Positions 52,198 through 58,517 of a stretch of DNA of 64,000 bases are shown piece by piece. The notes beneath the pieces are model-generated. The model was not told the DNA's origin, ran no database searches, and saw only the letters and a list, made by a program, of their open reading frames with translations. The position numbers and the translations under genes are program-made. Every line of letters begins with the position of its first letter. The stretch's first letter is position 1. The stretch is from CAYSLU01 sp964431965 (GTDB lineage Bacteria; Verrucomicrobiota; Kiritimatiellia; CAIKKV01; CAYSLU01): assembly GCA_964431965.1 (NCBI GenBank), contig CAYSLU010000002.1, positions 49,632 through 113,631 on the forward strand. Direction: 5' to 3'.

Positions 52198-52916
52198 TGC
52201 GGGAACTGAGACCGATTCTGTTGGCAGCCGCTCGGGCGGGAGTGATCGCCGCGTTGACCCTCTCCGGGCTCGCGGGGTGCGCGTCGGCGCCTCATCCGCA
52301 TCGACCGGTTCCTCGCTTCGTTCCCCGGCAACACGTGGACGTATCGCTCGCGAGCGCCCCGGCCTCCGCGCTGCCTGCCAACTCAGCCACCAACCTCGGT
52401 TCGCTATCGGCCCCGGATGGGATCGAGTCCTTCTCCTCCCGGACGCTGCAGCCCGGCGACAAGGTGACGATCAGCCTGATGGTGTCGGGTGCCCCGCAGC
52501 CTACGACCTTCCAGGCGGTCATCGACGAGTTCGGCAACCTTAACTTGCCGCTCATCAACGAGATCAAGGTCTCGGGCCGGACCAAGTCCGAGGCCGAGAA
52601 GATGATCGAGAAGGCGTATGTCGGGGGCGAGTTCTACAAGGTCATCACGGTGATCATCCTGCCGCCGGACGTCGAGTATTACGTTCGAGGGGCTGTCCAG
52701 CGCCCCGGCGGCTATCCGATGGTGCGGGACCTGACGGTTCTGCGCGCGATGGCCATTGCCGGCGGCTATACCGAATACGCCGATCCCACCAATATCAAAG
52801 TCATCCGGGGCAATCGCACGTTCCCGCTGAACGCCCGCAAGATCGAGGAAGGCAAGGAAGTCGATCCCACGGTTCAGCCGGGGGATGTGGTCATTGTCGA
52901 GCAGAAGTGGTACTAG
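52197..52916 (+). CDS. short polysaccharide export (OPX) lipoprotein, module B
   Basis: A 239-residue Wza-related protein with lipobox LSGLAGC. After a Pro/Ala linker come the export domain (LQPGDKVTISLMVSG, DEFGNLNLPLINEIKVSGRT) and one SLBB domain (VEYYVRGAVQRPGGYPM, VLRAMAIAGGYTEYADPTNI). The protein ends at QPGDVVIVEQKWY, so like the module A copy it lacks the Wza outer-membrane helix. Its start overlaps the kinase stop (TGATG). It probably forms a periplasmic ring that needs a separate outer-membrane channel. Confidence 0.92.
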   Translation: MRELRPILLAAARAGVIAALTLSGLAGCASAPHPHRPVPRFVPRQHVDVSLASAPASALPANSATNLGSLSAPDGIESFSSRTLQPGDKVTISLMVSGAPQPTTFQAVIDEFGNLNLPLINEIKVSGRTKSEAEKMIEKAYVGGEFYKVITVIILPPDVEYYVRGAVQRPGGYPMVRDLTVLRAMAIAGGYTEYADPTNIKVIRGNRTFPLNARKIEEGKEVDPTVQPGDVVIVEQKWY

Positions 52917-52948
52917 GCGAGGGGCTCGAGACAGCGTGTTCGGGTTGC

Positions 52949-52976
52949 TTGACGGTCGGTGCGGCTCTGCTATACT
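52949..52976 (+). promoter_or_regulatory. sigma-70 promoter of the alanine-zipper gene
   Basis: TTGACG (52949-52954) and TATACT (52971-52976), each with five of six consensus bases, are 16 bp apart. It lies 33 bp after the OPX stop and about 46 bp before the ATG at 53023, which has a strong AAGGAGG site. Confidence 0.8.
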
Positions 52977-53022
52977 GGCGACGGTTTTTTACCATGGGTC
53001 AGGTATTAAGGAGGGCGGTCAG

Positions 53023-53745
53023 ATGAGAAGCGCATCGTTGATGGTCGCTGGCGTGATGGCGGCTCTGTTCCTGGCTACGGGAGTTTGCTCGGCCGCAACC
53101 TCTGCCGAAACGGCCGCTGACGCGGCCAAGACGGCCATGTCGCTGGCCACGAATGCTCAGGTGTTGTGCGATTCCGCGAACGCATCTCTGGAGACGGCGA
53201 TGAAGGCCGTAACGACCGCCGAGGCCAACCTGAAGGCGGCGGAGGCCAAGGGCGACCGGAAGGCGATTGCCGATGCGAAGGCGGCGCTCAAGCGTGCCAA
53301 GGATCAGATGGAGGTGGCCCGCAAGGCGGCCAGCCGGATCTGCTTTGATGCGAAGAAGGCCGGCGAGACGGCAGAGAAGGCGCGTGCGGCAGCCGCCCGC
53401 GCGGCGAAGGCTCCCGATGCGAATGAGGCGGCAGCTGAGGCTGCCCGCGCCCAGGCACTGGCGGCTGACGTGAAGAACATACTGGACGGGATCAAGAAGG
53501 ACTCTGAGTCCCTCAAGACGGCCATGGAGCCGGGCGTGGCGGTCACCGCAACGACGACGACCACGACGACCGGTGCCGCAGGTTCTGAGGTTAGCCCGTG
53601 GACCTCCACATCCACGACGACGACCACGACGACCACGGTACCCACGGTCAAGGCTCCGGCTCCCAAGGCTCCGGCTCCATCCCGCGCGCGCGATGATGAG
53701 CAGCCGGTAACGCCGCCGACGCCGACGCCGGACGGCCGCCGGTAG
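53023..53745 (+). CDS. secreted alanine-zipper coiled-coil protein with Thr tracts
   Basis: A 240-residue protein. A signal peptide (GVMAALFLATGVCSA) is followed by about 145 residues of Ala-rich coiled coil (TAADAAKTAMSLATNA, AKAALKRAKDQMEVARKAAS, AAARAAKAPDANEAAAEAA), reminiscent of Lpp-type alanine zippers. The C-terminal part has two threonine tracts (seven and eight codons), KAPAPKAPAP and a Pro/Thr-rich end. A Cys lies at the signal cleavage region (VCSA), so it might be a lipoprotein, though the lipobox is poor. Its own strong promoter and terminator suggest high, independent expression. It is perhaps a structural envelope component; the function is unknown. Confidence 0.8.
   Translation: MRSASLMVAGVMAALFLATGVCSAATSAETAADAAKTAMSLATNAQVLCDSANASLETAMKAVTTAEANLKAAEAKGDRKAIADAKAALKRAKDQMEVARKAASRICFDAKKAGETAEKARAAAARAAKAPDANEAAAEAARAQALAADVKNILDGIKKDSESLKTAMEPGVAVTATTTTTTTGAAGSEVSPWTSTSTTTTTTTTVPTVKAPAPKAPAPSRARDDEQPVTPPTPTPDGRR
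53551..53637 (+). repeat. two ACG/ACC codon repeat tracts (threonine runs)
   Basis: Seven consecutive ACN codons lie at 53551-53571 and eight at 53614-53637, mostly alternating ACG and ACC. They encode Thr tracts of the alanine-zipper protein. Triplet repeats of this kind can change length in frame. Confidence 0.8.
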
Positions 53746-53771
53746 TTGTTGCCGGACCGCTGTGTGAGATT

Positions 53772-53804
53772 GAGCCCTCCCGTCGTCGGGAGGGCTCGTT
53801 CTTT
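53772..53804 (+). terminator. intrinsic terminator after the alanine-zipper gene
   Basis: A perfect 11-bp stem (53772-53782 with 53787-53797, GAGCCCTCCCG/CGGGAGGGCTC) with a TCGT loop is followed by the T-rich GTTCTTT. It lies 26 bp after the stop of the alanine-zipper gene and just before the next ATG. Confidence 0.9.
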
Positions 53805-53817
53805 GGGGGGGGTGGAC

Positions 53818-54423
53818 ATGATGGCGAACGGCCTGGCGCGCCCGCAGGCGTGGATGGGGATCCTGCTCGCTGGGGTTGCTGCGATCCTGCTGGTCCACGG
53901 AGCTCGGGCGGGTTTGGGACAATTCCACTACTTCCGAGCCAAGTACGGCCCGGATGCGAAGTCCCCCGAGGCGATCGCCGCCCGCGCCCGACGCGCGGCC
54001 GCTCTGTATCCGTTCAACTATCGCCTATGCCTTGTGGCCGGACAGGCTGCTTTCGCTCAAGGGGGCGGGGAGGGCGACTCGGCACCCCGGCGCGAGGCGC
54101 TGCTTCGCGCCCGCGCCTGGTGTGAGCGCGGGCTGTACCTGAACCCCCACATGCTGGAACTGCGCTGGCTTAAGACGCGGATCATAGGCGAGGAGGAGTC
54201 GCCCGACGCCGCGATTCGCTACTGGCGCGAGTATGTGGACTGGGACTACTGGCGCCCGCAGAACCATGCGGCGCTGGTGCGGCTGTGTGTGAGAGCCGAC
54301 CGATGGGACGACGTCAATCGCGAGCTGGAGGTGATCCGAGGGACGGAGGAGTTCGCGTCAACGCTGCAGTTTGTCGATGAAGTGAGGCGGCGGGCATCTC
54401 CTGTTTCCGAGGCGGGGAACTGA
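53818..54423 (+). CDS. small membrane-anchored TPR-like protein
   Basis: A 201-residue protein with one N-terminal hydrophobic helix (WMGILLAGVAAILLVHGARAG), a likely uncleaved anchor. Helical pairs follow that look like TPR units (EAIAARARRAAALYPFNYRLCLVAGQAAF, REALLRARAWCERGLYLNPHMLELRW, AIRYWREYVDWDYW). The G-rich GGGGTGG stretch before ATG 53818 acts as ribosome site. Similar small TPR proteins accompany polysaccharide polymerases and ligases; here it is downstream of the second export module. Function is inferred only from context. Confidence 0.7.
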   Translation: MMANGLARPQAWMGILLAGVAAILLVHGARAGLGQFHYFRAKYGPDAKSPEAIAARARRAAALYPFNYRLCLVAGQAAFAQGGGEGDSAPRREALLRARAWCERGLYLNPHMLELRWLKTRIIGEEESPDAAIRYWREYVDWDYWRPQNHAALVRLCVRADRWDDVNRELEVIRGTEEFASTLQFVDEVRRRASPVSEAGN

Positions 54424-54453
54424 TCGGGGCGGCGCCGGGACGAGGCGATGCGG

Positions 54454-54482
54454 TTGACAATGCCTGGGGCTGGAGCCACCAT
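54454..54482 (+). promoter_or_regulatory. weak candidate promoter before the cytidylate kinase-like gene
   Basis: A perfect TTGACA (54454-54459) is followed after 17 bp by CACCAT (54477-54482), which matches only three of six -10 bases. It lies 30 bp before the ATG at 54513, so the call rests mainly on the -35 element. Confidence 0.35.
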
Positions 54483-54512
54483 ACGGGCGGTCTAAGAGAG
54501 GGGGCTGGCATC

Positions 54513-55223
54513 ATGAAGCACAGCGAGACCATACGCCGGTATCTGAGAAACCGGGACGAAGTCGACATCCAGCCCACCGGTTTTCCATTCGTCACGATCG
54601 CTCGTCAGGCCGGAGTGGATGGCCACGCCCTCGGGCGAGAGATCATCCGCCAACTGATCAAGCGCGACACGCGGGACGAGTGGGCGCAAGGATGGGATCT
54701 GTACGACCATCAGCTTTGCCTGCTGATCGTGCAGGACCCCCAAGTAAAGACCTCGTTCGAGTCTCTTGTGGAGGAGGAGTATCGCCCTGAAAGCCGACTT
54801 TTCATTCCCGAGATGCTGGCCGGGGCGTCCCAGCAGCATATGGTGACGAAGCGCGTCCTCGATGTGGTGCGCTTGCTCGGGCTGCTCGGCAGGGTCGTCA
54901 TCGTCGGCCGCGCGGGCAATTTTGTCACCCGCGGCCTGCCCGGAGGCCTTCACGTGCGGCTGGTGGCGCCGGAATCCGTCCGGCTGCGCAACATGATGGA
55001 GCTCGTGCCGGAAGGCGAAGAAGCTGCCCGCAAGGCGCTGAGGCGACAGGATCGGGATCGCGAGCGCTTGGCAGATGACTTCTTCAACGGCGACGTCAGC
55101 GACTCGGTGAACTACGACCTGACGCTGAATGCCGGCCGGCTGAGCCTGATCGAAATGGCCCACTGCGTCGTGCAGATGCTGGTGTTCAAGGCGCACGGCG
55201 CGGCCGGCTGTCCGAAGGCCTAG
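54513..55223 (+). CDS. cytidylate kinase-like family protein
   Basis: A 236-residue protein of the cytidylate kinase-like family. The N-terminal FPFVTIARQAGVDGHALGREI corresponds to the ITISREFGSGG nucleotide-binding loop of the family, here with altered residues. VVIVGRAGNFVTRGLPGGLHVRLVAPESVRLRN is the core signature, and ADDFFNGDVSDSVNYDLTLN the C-terminal one. It probably binds or phosphorylates a nucleotide or phosphorylated ligand. Canonical Cmk activity is not assured because the loop is changed. It is last in the plus-strand run of the second export module. Confidence 0.85.
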   Translation: MKHSETIRRYLRNRDEVDIQPTGFPFVTIARQAGVDGHALGREIIRQLIKRDTRDEWAQGWDLYDHQLCLLIVQDPQVKTSFESLVEEEYRPESRLFIPEMLAGASQQHMVTKRVLDVVRLLGLLGRVVIVGRAGNFVTRGLPGGLHVRLVAPESVRLRNMMELVPEGEEAARKALRRQDRDRERLADDFFNGDVSDSVNYDLTLNAGRLSLIEMAHCVVQMLVFKAHGAAGCPKA

Positions 55224-55237
55224 CCGATCCACGGCTG

Positions 55238-56443
55238 CTACAGCGCGTGAACGAGGAGCCCGTCTCTCAGCTTGGGCTCGAACCATGTGCTCTTGGGCGG
55301 CATGATTTCCGATGCGTCGGCCACGGACATCAGATCGTCCAGCGTGGTCGGAAACATCGAGAATGCCACGGCAGAGGCGCCGGAGTCGACCCGGCGCGCC
55401 AGTTCGTGCGGGCCGCGTATTCCGCCCACGAACTCGATTCGGCGGTTCGTCCGCGGATCGTCGATCCCCAGGATCGGCCCCAGCACCCAGTCCTGCAGGA
55501 TGCTGACATCGAGCCGTGCGGCGCGGGTTCCGCCGACAGGCTGATCCCATCGCAGTCCGTGCCAGCGCCCACCCAGGTACAGGGATGCGTTTCCGGGGCC
55601 GGTCGGTGCGTCTGGCCCGTTCGTCGTTACGGTCATTACGGCGCGGACAGCGTCGAGGAACCGGTCTGGCGAAAGGCCGTTCAGATCGCGGACGCACCGG
55701 TTGTACGGCAGGATGCGGAGCTGGCTCGATGGGAAGCAGACGGCCAGGAACCAGCCTGCTTCGGCGTCGGTCCCGACGGCGCCGCGATTGCGCGCCACGC
55801 GTGCCGCGGCTGCCGCGCGGTGGTGTCCGTCGGCGATGTAGCAGACCGGAATGCCGCCAAACGCCTGGCATGCGCGGGCGACGTCCCTCAGCCCCCATAC
55901 GGTGTGGCGGATGCCGTCCGGAGCGGTGAAATCGTACAGCGCCGGGGCTGCTTCCGCCTCCGCCACCAGCGCGTCAACCGCGGCGTGGTCCCGATGCGCG
56001 ATGAAGACCGGGCCCGTCTGGGCGTTCACCGCCTCGATGTGCCGCGTTCGATCATCCTCCTTGTCCCGGCGCGTATTCTCGTGCTTTCGGATGAGCCCCG
56101 CCTCGTACTCGGCCACGGAGCAGCAGCCCACGACGCCGTGCTGCTCGCGTCCGTCCATCACCAGCCGATAGACATAGAGGGCCGGCGCCTCCTCCTGCAG
56201 AAGGAGGCCATCCCGCCGCATGGCCTTCAGGGCTTCCGCGGCTCGCGCGTACACGGCCGGGCCGTACGGATCGACGCCGGCAGGAAGATCGATCTCGGCG
56301 CGGGTGACATGCAGCAGGCTGGCCGGGTTGCCGCGCGCCAGCGCGGCCGCCTCGGAGGCATCGACAACGTCATAGGGGACGGATGCGACTCGGTCGGCTT
56401 GATCGGGGACCGGACGCAGCGCCTGAAACGGACGGATGTGCAC
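55238..56443 (-). CDS. DUF1015 family protein
   Basis: A 401-residue protein with GTG start 56443 and GGAGG 4 nt upstream. It shows the DUF1015 pattern: IRPFQALRPVPD, VASVPYDVVDASEA, HENTRRDKEDDR, YIADGHHRAAAAARV and the C-terminal EIMPPKSTWFEPKLRDGLL. The family is widespread and often found next to serine-pathway dehydrogenases, but its biochemistry is unsettled; GHHR and related motifs hint at nucleotide or phosphate chemistry. It lies 51 bp downstream of tRNA-Val on the same strand and may share its promoter. It is convergent with the cytidylate kinase-like gene (14-bp gap). Confidence 0.92.
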   Translation of the reverse strand: MHIRPFQALRPVPDQADRVASVPYDVVDASEAAALARGNPASLLHVTRAEIDLPAGVDPYGPAVYARAAEALKAMRRDGLLLQEEAPALYVYRLVMDGREQHGVVGCCSVAEYEAGLIRKHENTRRDKEDDRTRHIEAVNAQTGPVFIAHRDHAAVDALVAEAEAAPALYDFTAPDGIRHTVWGLRDVARACQAFGGIPVCYIADGHHRAAAAARVARNRGAVGTDAEAGWFLAVCFPSSQLRILPYNRCVRDLNGLSPDRFLDAVRAVMTVTTNGPDAPTGPGNASLYLGGRWHGLRWDQPVGGTRAARLDVSILQDWVLGPILGIDDPRTNRRIEFVGGIRGPHELARRVDSGASAVAFSMFPTTLDDLMSVADASEIMPPKSTWFEPKLRDGLLVHAL

Positions 56444-56494
56444 AAATCCTCCGATGTCACGCGCTTCGACGCTTGCGTCGGAGTGAGTGGAACA

Positions 56495-56569
56495 TGGTGG
56501 GCACTACAGGATTTGAACCTGTGACTTCTTGCGTGTGAAGCAAGCGTTCTCCCACTGAACTAAGTGCCC
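56495..56569 (-). tRNA. tRNA-Val(CAC)
   Basis: A 75-nt cloverleaf on the minus strand. The acceptor stem GGGCACT/AGTGCCC, D-arm GTTC/GAAC, anticodon stem CTTGC/GCAAG with loop TTCACAC (anticodon CAC) and T-arm ACAGG/CCTGT all pair. Discriminator A and an encoded CCA end the gene. CAC reads the GTG valine codon. Confidence 0.96.
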
Positions 56570-56592
56570 GCGTCAGTCAAAATTCGGGGAGG

Positions 56593-56622
56593 ATAATCGC
56601 ACAGGCTGGAACGGCGTGTCAA
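56593..56622 (-). promoter_or_regulatory. sigma-70 promoter of tRNA-Val
   Basis: On the minus strand a perfect TTGACA (plus 56617-56622) and GATTAT (plus 56593-56598) are 18 bp apart. The start of transcription would fall about 15-20 nt before the tRNA 5' end, the normal arrangement for a tRNA gene. Confidence 0.75.
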
Positions 56623-56649
56623 CAGGACGGATGAACCCGGGGTGCCGCT

Positions 56650-57252
56650 TCAGTACAGAAACCGCGCTCCGGCGCTCACGAAGAACGGATCGACGTAGGC
56701 ACCCTCCAGGAAGAACGACAGCTCGTCTGTCGCAGGGAACAGGCAACCCAAGACAGCGGATGGATTCACGGACGTCTTATCGTCGCTGTTGGTCTCGGGG
56801 AACACGGCCTTGTCGTCCTGTAGCCGGAGATCCACGCCGAGGCCCCCGTACACAAAGAGCCCCACGTAGTAGACCTGCATGCTGGTCATGGCCATCGCGT
56901 TGAATCCCAGGATATCGACATCATCCGAGAATCCCTTGTAGACGGCCCCGCGCAACCCAAGGTCGATCGGCAGCTCCGTCTGAAACGCGACGATGCTGCC
57001 CGCTTGGCCGACGACATCGTTGTCCGCGAATCCGAGATCGCCGAAGCATCTAACCGCGTCGGTGATCGAGTATCCGCCCCGAGCTCCATACAAGTCGAAA
57101 TCGCTCGAATGGCTGAAACTGCCGGCTCCTTGGAACGTTCCGGCGGGAATGCGCCCGGCGTGGTCTGCCACGGGAAGCCCCAGTATCTGGGCCTGCGACA
57201 TCGGGGCGGTGGCGAGAATGGTGCAGGCCAACACAGCTAGCCGGATCTTCAT
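56650..57252 (-). CDS. small outer-membrane beta-barrel-like protein
   Basis: A 200-residue protein. ATG 57252 has GGGAG upstream, and signal peptide ILATAPMSQA follows. About eight short beta-strands recur (GSFSHSSDFDLYGARGGYSI, LGLRGAVYKGFSD, VGLFVYGGLGVDLRL, SFFLEGAYVDPFFVSAGARFLY), with an aromatic C-terminus. This is the build of small OmpA/OmpX-like barrels. It may be cotranscribed with the upstream PUR-domain gene. The role is unknown. Confidence 0.75.
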   Translation of the reverse strand: MKIRLAVLACTILATAPMSQAQILGLPVADHAGRIPAGTFQGAGSFSHSSDFDLYGARGGYSITDAVRCFGDLGFADNDVVGQAGSIVAFQTELPIDLGLRGAVYKGFSDDVDILGFNAMAMTSMQVYYVGLFVYGGLGVDLRLQDDKAVFPETNSDDKTSVNPSAVLGCLFPATDELSFFLEGAYVDPFFVSAGARFLY

Positions 57253-57324
57253 CGGTGTCTCCCTTTTCGACGCCGGGCGTCCCCCGCACATCCCTTCGGC
57301 GCGTCATTCCCCTACACGTGCGAC

Positions 57325-57558
57325 TCAGTCCGGCGGTTCGGCCACCTTGCACGGACCGGCGGCTCGATCAGCCTTTAGAATCTTCTGCAGCACATCATCC
57401 ACTTTGTCCAGACCGGTGGACGGGATGATGATCGTGTCACGCCGACCAGACACGTCTTCCGTGATTTTGAGGAAACGCCCCCGCGGGTTCTCTCTCAAGG
57501 TGAACGAAAACGTCTTTCGCTCAATCTGGATATGTTCGTTGAATAATTCCTGATCCAC
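57325..57558 (-). CDS. small PUR-alpha-like nucleic-acid-binding protein
   Basis: A 77-residue protein. GTG 57558 is preferred because AGGGGGTGATT, a near-perfect Shine-Dalgarno, lies directly before it; GTG 57564 is the alternative. The segment ERKTFSFTLRENPRGRFLKI followed by TEDVSGRRDTIIIP and GLDKVDDVLQKIL matches one PUR repeat of the PUR-alpha/DUF3276 family (beta-strands then helix), which binds single-stranded DNA or RNA; Borrelia BpuR is a bacterial example. One repeat implies a dimer. It may regulate translation or transcription, and it lies upstream of the barrel gene on the same strand. Confidence 0.75.
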   Translation of the reverse strand: MDQELFNEHIQIERKTFSFTLRENPRGRFLKITEDVSGRRDTIIIPSTGLDKVDDVLQKILKADRAAGPCKVAEPPD

Positions 57559-57614
57559 AATCACCCCCTACATCCGCAGGCTTAGCCCATGGATATATTT
57601 AGGCCTCTGTACAA

Positions 57615-57647
57615 AGTATACTGGGCCGGACCGGGCGGGGGTGTCAA
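57615..57647 (-). promoter_or_regulatory. possible long-spacer promoter of the PUR gene
   Basis: On the minus strand a consensus TTGACA (plus 57642-57647) and TATACT (plus 57615-57620) are 21 bp apart. That is longer than the usual 16-18 bp, as at promoters that need DNA-twisting activators. Confidence 0.35.
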
Positions 57648-57709
57648 CAGTCTTTTTTGTTGGACGCGTTTGACGTTGGTTGGACTTCTTCTCCTTCTGG
57701 TGGTGCAGG

Positions 57710-58486
57710 TTAGAGCCTCTGAACGGTCATCCCGCCGTCCACTAAGATGACTTGGCCGGTAGAGTAGGGGAAATCACCACGGGACAACCCGGCCACGGCT
57801 TTCCCGATATCTTCGGGCTGGCCCCAGCGGGACTGCAGCATCAGTCCTTCGCCGATCAGTTTGTCGTACTTGGCTTGGACGGGCGCCGTCATCTCGGTCT
57901 TGATCACGCCCGGCCGGATCTCGTAGACGGGGATATCGAACTCGCCGAGCCGCGATGCCCACAGCTTGGTCGCCATGCTCACGCCGGCCTTCGAGATGCA
58001 GTAGTCGCCGCGACTGGGGGAGGCGACCGTGGCGGAGATGGATGAGATGTTGACGATGCAGGCCCAGTCGATCGTCTCGCGCTTCTTCAGGTCGATCATC
58101 CATCGGGCGACGGCCTGAGTCAGGAAGTAGGGGCCCTTGAGGTTGATCGAGATGAGCCGGTCGAAGCTGTCCTCGGTGGCCTCGAGGATGTCGGAGCGCT
58201 GCAGAGGCGCCACCCCGGCGTTGTTCACCAGGATGTTGATGCGGCCGTAGTGCCGCTGGATCTCGAGGATCATGGCCTGCCGGGCCTCAGCCGAGCTGAC
58301 GTCCGCCTGGCAGTAGAGCACGCGCGTACCCAGATCGCGGAGCCGGTTCATCGGCTCCTCGACCTTCCACTGGTCCTGGATGTCGCCGATGACGAGGTCG
58401 CATCCGTCCTGGGCGAGTGCCTTGGCGATCCCGTACCCGATCCCGCGTGCCCCGCCCGTGATCAGCGCCACTCTTCGCTTGTCCAT
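57710..58486 (-). CDS. short-chain dehydrogenase/reductase (FabG-like)
   Basis: A 258-residue classical SDR. NAD(P) motif TGGARGIG (10-17), NNAG (88-91) and the catalytic Ser149, Tyr162 and Lys166 are all present; PGVIKTEMT and the closing ILVDGGM follow. The preferred start has CAGGAG upstream. It lies 31 bp upstream of the stop of the oxidoreductase fusion gene on the same strand, so the two form an operon with the fusion first. The substrate is unknown; 3-ketoacyl or sugar alcohol oxidoreductase activity is possible. Confidence 0.9.
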   Translation of the reverse strand: MDKRRVALITGGARGIGYGIAKALAQDGCDLVIGDIQDQWKVEEPMNRLRDLGTRVLYCQADVSSAEARQAMILEIQRHYGRINILVNNAGVAPLQRSDILEATEDSFDRLISINLKGPYFLTQAVARWMIDLKKRETIDWACIVNISSISATVASPSRGDYCISKAGVSMATKLWASRLGEFDIPVYEIRPGVIKTEMTAPVQAKYDKLIGEGLMLQSRWGQPEDIGKAVAGLSRGDFPYSTGQVILVDGGMTVQRL

Positions 58487-58517
58487 TGCTGTCTCCTGAT
58501 TTCGCCCGGCGGCAGGC

